The notes under the pieces: model-generated
Told to the model about the DNA's origin: nothing
The model's input: the letters and a program-made list of their open reading frames with translations, nothing else
Database searches by the model: none
Assembly: GCA_951804985.1 (NCBI GenBank)
Contig: OX638133.1
Location: 24,458,963 to 24,522,962, forward strand
Direction: 5' to 3'
DNA from: Dryomyza anilis
Taxonomy: Eukaryota; Arthropoda; Insecta; Diptera; Dryomyzidae
DNA length: 64,000 nucleotides
Part shown: positions 21,871-33,529 of the stretch, piece after piece
Layout: each line of letters begins with the position of its first letter
Numbering within the stretch: position 1 is the first letter of the stretch
Translations under genes and position numbers: made by a program

Positions 21871-23103
21871 AACTGCAGTTTACTGGCCACCTTACCAAAC
21901 TAAATAAAAATTCGCCACATAAAAAAATATAAGTTCAATCAAATTTTGTAGCTCTCTCCCTTGGAACCTCCCATAAATTGGAAACGAGGTGGTGTAAAAA
22001 CTGTTTTTAAGTGTATTTCAAAGATTAAAGATATAATAATTTGCCCCACCACAATCACTCCCATCCCCCTAAAAATATTTAGAATACCTAATTTTCCAAA
22101 AAAGAGTATAACAAAAACATTAAAAAGCTTGCCACGCCCTTCTTCATGAATGTGCGGATGCGACAATAAAAAAATATAATATAAATGTGATCATTGGTAT
22201 CACGGTGACCTCAAAAAAATCCTTTCGTTGACTAAGATGGATATTGCAAGGCGTTATCCTACTATTTTGACATATAATAGATCTAACCATGTACTGTACT
22301 TGCAATCAGAAAGGTTTTGCTAGTCGCCACTATTCGGCCCTATAAATGATGCAACCCATCCCTACTTAACTCAAAAGATGTTGCCAGATTTCAACCTGGA
22401 TTTTTGTTTGATTTTAGTTTGGTCATGGGAGTACTGAAGGTCTAATTTTTTACAAGATGGCATCCGCCTATTCATGTGGAAAGGCGTGGCATGCCCCTTT
22501 TTAATTTTATGTATATACCCTTTTTTAGAAAATAATAATAATAATATAATAGTTTGGCGCTACAGTCCTGTATAGAACTTCGGCCGAGCTCTCTCACCAT
22601 TTTGAGCTGTGCGTGTTATATTTGTACTCAAAGTGGTGGGACCTACAGTTTATTGCCGAATCCGGACGGCGGGTGAGAGCTTTTCATAGGCAATGGTTTT
22701 ACTCTCGTAGGTTTGCCATTTACTGACGAGAGGTAGCGCGGTATAGAAAAATGTTTCTATGAAAAGATGTTGTTAGCCCCAGTCCAGCCTTGAACCGGGG
22801 ACCTTTCGGCTCGCAGTCCAACGCACTAACCACTGAGCTACCGCGGCTAGAAAATAGGGTTTTCTAAAAAGTTAGTTTTTTTATATTTTTAATGGGGTTG
22901 GGAGTTATTGTGGGGAGTGATTTTTTGGTGACATATTGACCTTTGAAATAGACTTAAAAAACAGTTTCTATCCCCCATCGTTTTTGATTTTTAGTGGGTC
23001 CCAGCGGGGAGAGCGACTAAAATTGTTTGAATTTATATTTTTTATTTACAGAGGCGTGGCAATGGGTGAATTAATATTTCGAGATGGCCGGTAAACTGCA
23101 GTT
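21871..23103. mobile_element. 1.2 kb fold-back element, AACTGCAGTTTAC ends
   Basis: Left end AACTGCAGTTTACTGGCCA, right end TGGCCGGTAAACTGCAGTT. Inside, 21950-22090 pairs with 22865-23045 in reverse complement (GCTCTCTCCC / GGGGAGAGCG, AACTGTTTTTAAGT.TATTTCAAAG, CACAATCACTCCC / GGGAGTTATTGTGG). A SINE (22535-22847) is inserted in the right arm. Flanks give no clear target duplication. Short frames here are non-coding. Confidence 0.8.
22535..22847 (-). mobile_element. tRNA-derived SINE, full length
   Basis: Same family as 13507-13791, on the minus strand, with B box (plus-strand complement of GGTTCAAGG at about 22791) and A box (complement near 22830). The ATT/TAA tail is at the left. TAGAAAATA on both sides (22526-22534 and 22848-22856) is the target duplication. 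It lies inside the AACTGCAG fold-back and so is younger than it. Confidence 0.93.
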
Positions 23104-23194
23104 CTACTAATTTGTACCTCACAGCTGAGACATGATATCGGTTGTCCGATATTAATTCGTTTACGGCATTTATTTGCATTTTAATGAAGCAACT

Positions 23195-23420
23195 TTTAAT
23201 TTAATAAATCACTATTGATTTTTAAAATATTTCATAGTAGCATTTTAAATGAGAATAAAACGTATAAATCATTTGATATTGGAAAACCTTTTTGATATTC
23301 ATACTCAGAGTGATCTCAGCTACAAAATATGTGCGTCAAAAATTCATTGAATGATCAGAATTTAATGTTCAGGACGGTTTTTTATGTGTGCTAAATACTG
23401 TCGGACGGTGTAATAATCCA
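23195..23420 (+). repeat. Dispersed repeat, uninterrupted copy
   Basis: Shares ATTGATTTTTAAAATATTTCATAG, GATCTCAGCTACAAAATATGTG and AAATACTGTCG..GGTGT.ATTA with 54960-55090 plus 56140-56180. The second locus is split by another element, so this copy shows the empty state. No TIR seen. Confidence 0.65.
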
Positions 23421-24004
23421 AAACCTTGGTAAAACTTGACACTTGCTTCGATAAGATATAAATGTCAAATATTGTTCAATAACTTTGGCTTATATAAATC
23501 AAAATAATTTTCTTTTTAAAAATTTGAGAAAATGAGACATAATAATATTAATTCATTTCATGTGATTTTAATACGATTGTATGAAAAAAAATTAAATTAA
23601 ATAATTTTTATATTAACTAATTATTTACAAAAATTTCAATTTTGAGTATTTTAAAATAATTGTGAATTTATTTGAATTAATGAATTTTTTGAACTGACAT
23701 AGTGAAAATACTTATAATATTTATGATGATGTTTTTTCTAGATACAATTCCCCTATATATACATTTTTTTAATATAAAAAATAACTAAAAATAACAATTA
23801 AATAATCATAGACAATTTAAATTATACTTTAAAATATAAAATCAATTTATTTGACAATTTTCAAACAGCATAAATAAAAAAATACAAGATACAGTTTGAT
23901 ATGACGTCGTTGATAAGCCAATAACCTATCATCTACTATTGCTTATTCGGTTTCATATAAAAAAATCTTTCCCTCAAAAAGACGCCAAGAATTATATGAC
24001 GAGC

Positions 24005-24150
24005 AGGGTGACATCGAACACAAAATGTCTATTGCAAACGTAAATGCAGCCCCTAGATGTATGCATATCACATGTATGCATTCACATTTGTGTTACTTAC
24101 TGTATATGTTGCATACGTTATGGGGCATTTCACAGACGCTCGATTTTTAA
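24005..24150 (+). repeat. GGGTGACATCGAA-family dispersed repeat
   Basis: CAGGGTGACATCGAACACAA, then GCCCCTAGATGTATGCAT, then a TTGCATACGTTATGGGGCA segment and CGCTCGATTTTTAA. The reverse complement of 58795-58930 has the same order (GGGTGACATCGAATACAAAA, GCCCCTAGATGTATG, TGCATACCTTTAGGGGTATG, GTCTCGATTTT). A short piece is also at about 46525-46555. Small old element, ends not defined. Confidence 0.7.
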
Positions 24151-25731
24151 ATAAAATTTGTTTAAATTAAAAGCAATTTGCTTTTGAATTGGTTTTAAAT
24201 GCAATAATTTGTCAAAATTATTTAATTTTAATAAATGTCTTTTAATTTTAGTTTAAACATTTTTTTTGTTTGTAATTTTAAAGTCTATTTTTTGGCTCAG
24301 TGTAGAAAAAATCATGTTGAGTAGTGTAATTAGGAATTCGTTATGTTTCTTTTTTTTCAATAAGGGTTTCTCAACGTGTATATTTATTGTATGCAGTTAT
24401 TAATCATTTATCCTTACCCATAACATACTACTGAATATGCGCTTAAACAGAAAATAATTAAATAAAAAAATAAACTAATTAATTAACTCATTAATTAAAG
24501 AAAACATAACATGTCAATTGCATATGTTATTAATTGACTTTTCCAATTGGAAATAAAAAACAAACATCGCATCGAATAAAATATGTTTATTTATTTTCTT
24601 ATATTTTTTGTTTTTAAAGTCAAGTTGAATGTTATTTTAGTAAATTTGCTTTAACGTGGCTTGATTTAAAATACTTACAAAAAAAATTTAAATTATAAAT
24701 TATACAGTTTTTCCTTTAAATGATTAGAAAAAAAAAACTATTTATGGCATGAACTTGGCATAAAAAAATCATATTCCATTGGTTGAAACAATATTTTGAC
24801 AAATTAGTTAATGCAACTGCCATAATTTAGTTACTACTGCTGTTATTATCATAGACTTAAACCAAAAAGGTTATATTTTTTGTTTAGTCAATACAAGAAC
24901 CTGATTAATGAAATATATTTCACAAAAACAGAACTTTTAAGTTGTTTTAATTGGTTGTGCCAGCAAATGTATTTTCTTTTCAAATGTATTGATAATTTTA
25001 TTAGATTATCAGATAGAATTTATCAAATCAATATTAATGATAAAATTTAAATTTAGTAATTAATACAATATATATAAACCATTTTTAGTCATTTAAAACA
25101 TTTTTAAAAATATATTTGCAATATATTTAATTTTTCGAAAGTCAAAATAATTAAGTTTTACTGCAACACTAAATAATATAATTTGTATTTAACATGGAAT
25201 GTAATTAATTTATTTGTGTGCTGGCTGGTCCAAGAAATGGTAGTTGTTTCACACACCCACTACAAATTAAACAGTCAGCCTAAAGGTATGCAATGCAAAT
25301 TTTAAAGAGTCTACAGTCGTTGTCTGACATTAATTGCCGCATTCCTCATCATGCGGGGGGCAATAATTAAAATTGAATAGAATTTAATTTAGACAGACGG
25401 TGAACATTTAAATGGCCACAACTTCAAACAGACACTATCGTGGTAAGGTCAGATTTCTTTTATTGGTTTACAATGGAATACAGCATTTAGAGCACAGACA
25501 TTTTACACAGTTGAGCATTAAATTTCATGTTGAGAAATAAATTTTATTTTTAATATATATTTTTTTAATTTTTTTAACATTTTTCTAAAAAAATGTTAAT
25601 CATTTTTTTTTTTATTATCTTCTTAAATCAAAATATTTATTCAAGTTATTTTCATCATATTTTACTTTTATTAGTATTTGATGTTAGTATAAAAAGTACA
25701 AAGTTTGACCTCTCTATGAAGCACAGTGTGG
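24151..25731. other. AT-rich DNA; one unique GC-raised patch
   Basis: Mostly A/T runs with no repeats recognised. At 25205-25450 the sequence is unique and less AT-rich (GTGCTGGCTGGTCC, TTGCCGCATTCCTCATCATGC), the kind of patch often conserved in fly introns, but nothing supports an exon. Confidence 0.4.
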
Positions 25732-26630
25732 CCAAACGCTCTTAAATTGGGTAAAATTCAGTATTTTCGGCATCGACCAACAGATTTAAAAAAATTTTAT
25801 AACTATTGTACAGAGAGAACATGAGAGAACTTAAGTTTTGAAATTGTCTCTTTAATGGTTATGGAGATAAAAATTAGTAAAGTTGAGATTTTTTCAAAAA
25901 TTGTAAAAAATCCAAAAGTTATTCGATTTTTAAAATTCTTTTGTTTGTGAAATGCCTACATTGAGATCTAAAGAAAATTTTCTTACTTGCGAAAATATCT
26001 TGTTTAGTTTTAAAGATATAGACTTGAACATGAATTTTTGTTTTCATTTTTTAAGACTTTACTTTACATATTTATACATAGATTGTACATTTTATCATGA
26101 GATCAAAATGTTTGTTTAAAACTTTTATAAACAACTAACACATATATCATAAACTGAAAACCGCTTTTGCATATATCTCAAGTGGTTTATAATATAATAG
26201 TTTGGCGCTACAGTCCTGTATAGAACTTCGGCCGAGCTCTCTCACCATTTTGAGCTGTGCGTGTTATACTTGTACTCAAAGTGGTGGGACCTACAGATTA
26301 TTGCCGAATCCGAACGGCGGGTGAGAGCTTTTCATAGGCAATGGTTTTACTCTCGTAGGTTTGCCATTTACTGACGAGAGGTAGCGCGTTATAGAAAAAT
26401 GTTTCTATGAAAAGATGTTGTTAACCCCAGTCCAGGCTTGAACCGGGGACCTTTCGGCTCGCAGTCCAACGCACTAACCACTAAGCTACCGTGGCTACCT
26501 CAAGTGGTTTAGTAAATATAAAATTGTAAAGTCGAAAATTTTTGTTGTTTTCCATTTTTTTAGTTTTTTTTTGAAAATTGGACCTATACGCAAATCTCCG
26601 TAATATATCTTTTCTTCAGTAACAAGTTCC
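25732..26630 (+). mobile_element. Transib-like element, left half only
   Basis: Starts CACAGTGTGGCCAAACGC and follows the left arm of 37142-38493 block by block (AGAGAACTTAAGTTTTGAAATTG, TTTAAAGATATAGACTTGAAC, CTCAAGTGGTTTAGTAAATA, CAGTAACA). The right arm is missing; after 26630 a tandem array begins. A SINE (26190-26498) interrupts it exactly at CTCAAGTGGTTTA. Confidence 0.75.
26190..26498 (-). mobile_element. tRNA-derived SINE, full length
   Basis: Minus-strand copy of the main SINE. CTCAAGTGGTTTA (13 bp) is duplicated on both sides (26177-26189 and 26499-26511), and the uninterrupted sequence can be read at about 37551-37566. This is an unambiguous insertion site. The tRNA-like head and the AT tail are both present. 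Confidence 0.95.
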
Positions 26631-26639
26631 AATAATTAG

Positions 26640-27570
26640 ATTTAATTAGATGTGTAAAAATTGGCATAATGTTAGTTGAATTTCCTATAATTAGTTTGCC
26701 TTTTAAATTATTTTAATCGAAATACGGATCCCGAAGATATCGCAGTTACAAAATCAATTTCCTTTAACCCTTCATATCCAGAGGTGTCAAATTTGACATA
26801 GTGCCACCTGAATTTCCTATAATAAGTTTGTCATTTAAATCGTTCTAATCGAAATACGGATTCCGAAAATATCGCAATTACAAAATCAAAATATTTCTTT
26901 TTACCTTTCATATCTTTTAAACGGAGCGTCCTAGAGGGGTCAAAGTTGGCATATTTTATAGGTGTATTTTTTTGATTTTTTAAAATTTTATTTTTCTTTA
27001 AACCGGAATATATTGTAAACGGAAAGTCGTAAAGGGGTCAAATTTGGCATAATGTAAGCTGAATTTACTATAATTAGTCTGCCTTTTAAATAATTTTAAT
27101 AAAAATACGGATTCCGAAGATATCGCAATTACAAAATCAATTTCCTTTAACCCTTTGTATCTCTTAAACGGAGCATCGTAGCGGGGTCAAAGTTGGCGTA
27201 AGTTAAGCTGAATTTACTATAATTATTTTGCCGTTTAAATTATTTTAATCGAAATACGAATTCCGAAGATATCGCAGTTACAAAATCAATTTCCTTTAAC
27301 CCATCATATCCAGAGGTGTCAAATTTGGCATAGTGCCAGCTGAATTTCCAATAATTAGTTTATCATTTAAATCATTCTAATCGAAATACGGATTCCGAAG
27401 ATATCGCAATTACAAAATCAATTTCCTTTAACCCTTCGTATCGCTTAAACGGAGCGTCCTAGAGAGGTCAAAGTTGGCATATCTTGTAAACGGAAAGTCC
27501 TAAAGGTGTCAAAGTTGACATAATGTAAGCTGAATTTCCTATAATTAGTTTGCCTTTTAAATTAAAATAT
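26640..27570 (+). repeat. Satellite-like tandem array
   Basis: TGAATTTCCTATAATTAGTT recurs at about 26680, 26810, 27058, 27208, 27340 and 27530. Between these come fixed blocks: ATCGAAATACGGATTCCGAA, GATATCGCA.TTACAAAATCA, TTTCCTTTAACCCTTC and TCTTAAACGGAGCGTC. Units are about 130-250 bp, with deletions. The array follows directly on the broken end of the Transib-like element, so it may be part of a longer relative. Confidence 0.85.
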
Positions 27571-28647
27571 TTTAAAGAAAAAGTGGCTTCTGGACCACCG
27601 TTGTAAATAAATTAACCTTTTAACCTTTTGCAATATCCATTTTTGAAATGTCAAATATTTTATTTAACAAGTGACGGAGATTATTTGCGCAAACGGTAGA
27701 CCATTTGAATTAACTTTAATTAACTGTGATAGTGCAAAAGTGTATAAAATAAATTTAAGAATGCTCTTTAATTAAAAATCCTTTTTTTTAATATAAATGT
27801 TTCAAATTGTATGCGACGCAATTCGCAAAATTTGGAGAAATCCTTGATAATTGGTTACCTTTTGAATACGACATGCGTCTGATATGCATGACAGCTTCTA
27901 AATAACCTAAATGATAACCTGCGTTAAATTTGTTTAATTGCAGGTAAATATGCCTAAAAGTTGTCTGTGCGAAAATTGTACCAAATGCGATTTGATTTAA
28001 TGGTGCAAAGACTTTGAATGCTGAAAATGAATTGGTGATGGCAGGTGTTTGTCTCAACTTAAGAACTTAACAAGTCCTAAATACATATTAGAATTTTATA
28101 AGAAATATTTGTAAAATTTTTAAATTTAAGTCATGTTTTTCATTTAAATTACAAAATATTTATTAAAATTTATGTTGCACAAATGTGTCAATTATAATAA
28201 AATTGCTTAATTTTGCACTAAATTGGATACATGAATTTTAATAAATTGCGCTTAATTTATTTGTATTTTCACATAAAAACGAGATATTTACAATTACAAC
28301 ATCATTTTATGTAAAACCACCCAAACATCAGCCCATTCTGTTGGACGCAAAGCAGATTCATGAAATCGTAAAGACAAAATCGCCCTTGAGCTCTTTTCAT
28401 TTCTTATTTTTTTTTATATTTTTGTTTGTGTCAACTTTCATATGTATCCACTTTAATATTTTCAAGCAATATTAAATTTTGAAATTTCTGTGACCTTATT
28501 TGCTACTGCTGTGTTTAATTTTGGCGCAGTATTTAAGAGAATAATAAATGACTGAAATTTAACAGATGAGCCCTTGTAGAAATTTGCACGCTGCGCCATT
28601 CGGAAATGATCTGGGTCGCAGCGGATCAATCGTAGTATAAACGAGTA
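27571..28647. other. Nothing recognised
   Basis: AT-rich. 27790-28060 and 28300-28640 are partly unique. The minus frames there have no recognisable domain. No splice-bounded exon seen. Confidence 0.4.
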
Positions 28648-28990
28648 CTCAGAAAAAATAATCGACGTAAATATAGCAACAGATATTAATTGCATTCATT
28701 AATCAATGCTGCAATGAAATTCACTAATTTTATGAAAATATTTGCTATTCTTCGTTAAATCAGCAAATCCGTTTGCTAATATGAATATTTGTACGTCAAT
28801 GCAGCAAAATTATTAGTCTGCGCAGTTTTAGCAATTATATTTGCTAAACAAATATTTACATTAGCGAACGCAGTTGCTTATATAATGCAGCAAATGTTTT
28901 CATTAAATTAGTGAATTTAATTGCTGTATTGATTAATAAATGCAATTCATATCGGTTGCTATATTTATGTCGATTATTTTTATGTGTGTG
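28648..28990 (+). mobile_element. GACGTAAATATAGCAAC MITE
   Basis: Flanked by TA on both sides. The left end reads CTCAGAAAAAATAATCGACG and the right end pairs with it (CGATTATTTTTATGTG). TIRs extend more than 60 bp (GACGTAAATATAGCAAC, TTAATTGCATTCATTAATCAAT). The interior also folds back (AATATGAATATTTGTACG). 343 bp, shorter than the 376 bp copies by internal deletion. Confidence 0.88.
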
Positions 28991-29094
28991 TAGTTAAATC
29001 GCATGAATAGGACGATGGAATACCTAACTATGAAATACCTATGGCACCATAACTCTTGAAAGGCTGTCATTTTAAAAACAGACAGGTCTTCATA

Positions 29095-29470
29095 TGAATT
29101 AGAAATAAAAAAAGTAAATTTTGAATAGAATTTATGAATTTGTCTTTATTCTCAGGACTTAAAGAGTGATTTGCAAAAACAAAGTAAGAGAAATCATTAA
29201 ATCATGGATCTAGTTTTACATATAATATATATTTTTATTAAATTATGAAAACTTAATATGTTATGCAATAAATAATAGCTGAACCTTAAATCATTATTTT
29301 TTGTGCTTGACTGGTTATAACTTCGGTCAGATTAATACAAATTTAATATAGTTTATTTCAAAATATGACCTAAAGTATTTTTATTGAAATGTAAAAGAAA
29401 TAACTCGAATGTGTACAAAGTTATAGTCCAAAATATGTCGAAAAACACGAAAATTGACATATAAACTTTT
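29095..29470 (+). repeat. Partial copy of the 30611-31419 fold-back
   Basis: Shares GACTGGTTATAACTTCGGTC..GATTAAT.C, TTAAAGAGTGATTTGCAAAA, ATGGATCTAGTTT and TATGTTATGCAATAAATAAT with the interior of 30611-31419, in part as the reverse complement because that element is itself palindromic. Ends are missing. 29471-30610 is otherwise unassigned, apart from an AACCGG-type patch at 30095-30180. Confidence 0.6.
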
Positions 29471-30610
29471 TTACTGGTTTTGATTACAATGTGTCATTTT
29501 GTATTAAAATTAATAATTGCACGAAAAAAAAGATCAATTGAATATGCTTAATATAAATATAAATATCTACTGCGTATACGCGTATTGTATTTCATTTAAA
29601 ATTGAGTAGTATTTTTTTTCTGTATGAAATTTTAAGTTTAAAGTTCTATTTTCTCGGTGTACACCATTAATTTAATAGTTACTGCCAGCCAGCAACCCTA
29701 AACTTGGCAGCATCTTCACTTCGAGCATTTCCACTGGCAAGAACTCATTGCCATAATCCACAAGGTGACTGCCACACAAATTTCCATTTACTTAATTAAA
29801 GTCGGCGCTTGTTTGCTGGGATTTATATATAACGGATGCTTAAATGAAGATAAGAATGATAGCGATGAGGATGTGCTATAAATGAAACAACTTGCAGTAC
29901 CAAACATATGAAGATGTTGTCAAAACGGAATTTGAAAGCGCAATTTAATGTAAATGTCAAATGTGTTAATACAATAAGTTTTAATGAAGATTTATGAATT
30001 ATTGTCGAAGTACCCGATTAAAATATGAAAGAATTATTAAATATGATCTTGGTTTGAAACCCAAACGTATAAGGGCTTCGATTTCATTTTGCTGTCGTTT
30101 CGATTGCGGTATTCAGTTTTAAAACGAAACAATATTGGTACACCGGTTTCATTTTACGGTTTTGATTTTGGTTTTTGTAATATGGTCGGTATTTATCTTA
30201 AAGTATTCCTCAATAGGAACTTTAAAGAAGATTTTGAAAATCTGAGTTACGGAAAATACTTCCCCGATTCAATTCTTCTTTGGAAATATTCTTCTCGAGA
30301 CAATTTTTCACATGAAAATTTAACTCCGAACAAATATTGCCAGACTCCATTGGTCTAGAAAATATTATGAGAATTTTGAAGGTCTGAGTTATGGACAATA
30401 CCTTGCCCAGACAATTCTCCCCAAGACTATTTAACTCCGGACAATCTTACGCTGGCTATAATTTCTGGATGTAAGAATTTGGAAGCTTCGATTCGAATGC
30501 GCAAATTATATTTCAGGATAGAAATAAAGGTGTCATAAAAGTTAGTTGAAGTGAAAATTCTTAGATAACGATTTAAAAAAGCAAGGCACATCAAATATAT
30601 AATTAAATTA

Positions 30611-31419
30611 CACTAGGCAACAAATGGCGACCTTTTTTTAATTAACCACGATGTTAGTATGATTTTCCGATGGATTTGAAGATTCTAATCACTACCTCAT
30701 ACTCAGTTTTTTCAGATTGCCTGAGGTTTTTGAGTTATTACGTAATACAAATATATGCCTATTTTCGTGTTTTTCTACATATTTTGGATGTTAACATTTT
30801 ACAGATTTGAGTTATCGATCCAATTTATATATTTATATTCCTCTGAGAATACTTTAACTAATATTTTAAAATAAAATTCATAAAATTTGGATTAATCTGA
30901 ACGAAGTGATGACCAGTCAAACACAAAACTAATCGATTTTAAGATGTACCTATTATTTATTGCATAACAAATTAAGTTTTCATAATTCAATAAAATTATA
31001 TATTATATGTCAAACTAGATCCATAATTGTATGATTCCTCTTACTGTGTTTTTACAAATCACTCTTTAAGTCTTCAGATTAAATACAAATTCACGCTTAC
31101 GATTTTTGATTTAAATTTTTGACAGGTTATAACTTTGGTCAGATCAATCCGAATTTCATGTGGTTTAATTCAAAATATTAGCTGAAGTATTATAGATGGA
31201 ATACAACAGAAATGTGGTCGAAAACTGAAATCTGGAAAAAATTAAGTTATAGATCAAAATACGTAGAAAACCATGTGAATTGCCATATATATGTTTTACG
31301 TAATAATTCAAAAACTTGAGGCAATCTGAAAAAACTGAGTATGCGGTAGTGATTAGAATCTTGACGTCCATCGGAAAATCATACTTAGATCGCGGGTAAT
31401 TTTTTGTTGTTGTGCTGTG
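30611..31419. mobile_element. Fold-back element, 809 bp
   Basis: 30655-30760 pairs with 31290-31395 (AGTATGATTTTCCGATGGA, GATTCTAATCACTACC, CATACTCAGTTTTTTCAG, ATTGCCT.A). Outermost CACTAGGCAACAA and TTGTTGTTGTGCTGTG are candidate TIRs, with TTA on both flanks, which would suit a PIF/Harbinger-type duplication. That end assignment is tentative. Non-coding. Confidence 0.65.
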
Positions 31420-31560
31420 TTATAAAATGTATTTTTGGTTCAAAATTGAATTTATGGTTAAAAATTGAATCTTTGATCAGAACTCAATTTTAGTTTAAAT
31501 TGTATTTTTAGTATTCTATTGAATAATTTAAATTTTTAGTTAAATTGATTTTTTAAAAAT
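31420..31560. repeat. Degenerate AAAATTGAATTTTTGGTT repeat
   Basis: Roughly six irregular copies of an ~20 bp unit (AAAATTGAATTTATGGTTAA type). Low complexity; no function seen. Confidence 0.55.
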
Positions 31561-31704
31561 TATTTTCATTATTTTCAGATTTTGATAAATAAAGACAGCA
31601 GTAGAAGCAGCGGGTAAGTACATTTTTGAAAAATCGAGTAATATTAATAAAAAGTTATTTACTAGGTATATAAAAAATACTTCCGACTTCAAATAACCCC
31701 CTTG

Positions 31705-32080
31705 CACAGAAAAAAATAATCGACGTAAACATAACAACCGATATAAATTGCACTCATTAATCAATCCAGCAAATTAAATTCACCAATTTAATGAAAACAT
31801 TTGCTATTCTTCATTATATAAGTAATTGCGTTCGCTAATATGAATATTTTTACGTCAATGCAGCAAATAATTTAGTCGGTGCAGTTTTAGAAAATATAAT
31901 TGCTGAAACCGATTAATAAATTTGCTGCATTGACGTACAAATATTCATATTAGCAAAGGAAATTGCAGATTTAACGAAGAATAGCAAATCTTTTCATAAA
32001 ATTAGTAAATTTCATTGCTTGATATATTAATGAATGCAATTAATAGCGGTTGCTATATTCACGTTGACTTTTTTTCTGTG
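31705..32080 (+). mobile_element. GACGTAAATATAGCAAC MITE, 376 bp
   Basis: Ends CACAGAAAAAAATAATCGACG-like and TTTTTTTCTGTG, nearly perfect long TIRs. The length is the same as the copy at 34607-34982. TA flanks are not preserved here (TG before, CT after). Frames through it are chance. Confidence 0.9.
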
Positions 32081-32758
32081 CTAGTATGCAAAAAACTGAT
32101 TTGTATAACAAATAAACATTTCTAAATGATAGAATCGGGTGAGTGAAACACATTTCTCAAAATTTCTTCCACTGAAGTCTTCAATTATCTACACCCTATT
32201 AATCGGAAACTGCCGTTTGAAATAACAATCAATATTAATTCAGATTATCAACAAATTCATGCTGAAATCTGAGATAAGGTCAGATGAGACCTTTCAAGGT
32301 CATCTCTATACGGTACATCACACATCCTTCTGTTTAATCCCGGCACATAATTATTTTAACATTTGCGGTTAACAAACCCTGCACCCACAAACCGCAATTC
32401 ATACAAAGCTAAATTGGTTGCCGAGCAATAAGAATCAAAGACAGCCTTTTAAACCATTAAACTAATGTCGCACACAGACTGCAACTTAATTGAGCCTATC
32501 AAGCAAAGTTAGTGGCAAAACCCATAGGCCATCTGAAAGTTGGTTGTTCTACAAACATTTTTTAAGTTTTCTTTAATGTTTTAATGGCCAATAAATATAG
32601 ACAAGATGTGCCTTAATTCAGAGATATATAACGTTTGACCATCGGAGACATTTTGGGTAAATTTTAAAATTTATTAAATTTTCACATTAAAAGTGTTGCT
32701 TTTATAATGCAAAATAAATTCCGGTAAATGATTTTTATTAAAACATAGCATCGTCGTT
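32081..32758. other. Unique, mildly GC-raised patch
   Basis: 32170-32560 is non-repetitive and looks like the conserved non-coding patches elsewhere in the window. No frame or splice pair stands out. Confidence 0.35.
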
Positions 32759-32995
32759 GTAGAATGAAAAGTCACCAAATACATTTTTTTGAAAAACTTA
32801 AATTTCGAGTTTGTTGTTTAATATTATAAAAAGTAATTAATGCATTTTTAAAGTTGAAATATCAATTGATTGATTAAAATTTCCTTATCATGTGGTTCAT
32901 AGATTAAAAATTGACAGATATAAAAAGATTTTTGTAAATGAAAATTAAGCATTTTGAAAATGTATTTGGTGACTTTTCGTTCTACAACGACGATA
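32759..32995. mobile_element. 237 bp MITE, ATCGTCGTTGTAGAA ends
   Basis: ATCGTCGTTGTAGAATGAAA at the left and TTTCGTTCTACAACGACGAT at the right. The pairing continues through GTCACCAAATACATTTT, about 37 bp with one mismatch. Target duplication not clear. Single copy in the window. Confidence 0.85.
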
Positions 32996-33529
32996 TAAAC
33001 TAGTTAGCATTTTGATTTTTTTCTGGACCTCGATCAAAATTTTCTACAAAATGCGAACCCTATTTAAAATTACTTGCCAACGTCTCATTTTTAATTTAGA
33101 AACACTTTTACGAAAGATTTTATGCAGACAAATGAGTTCTTATCAAATACTACTTATATTCTTTTTATAATATGCCAGAATTCCGCCTTTCAAATCACAT
33201 ATAATAAAAATATAACTTGTCCAAAAACAAAATGTCTGGCATTTGTCTTAAATAGTTGGGGTATAAAATATATAAATGGATGTGTGATATGAAGTTGGCG
33301 TATAACAGTTTATCATATTTTTTGGTATTTAAAAGGCAGATTCCCATCCAATATTTGAACGGGCAGAAAACAGAAAGCTTTTGATACAAACTCCTCATAT
33401 GACTGCTTAAAATATTTCGAATCGTATTTTTAAACTGCCTTGACACTGCCGAAAATGTTGTCAAGAGGAGGTTATTCTAAATTAAAATACAAATAAATTT
33501 GAAGTACGAATAAAGAATACGAATAAATG
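32996..33529. other. Nothing recognised
   Basis: The minus frame at 33195-33464 has no recognisable domain. AT-rich. Confidence 0.35.
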
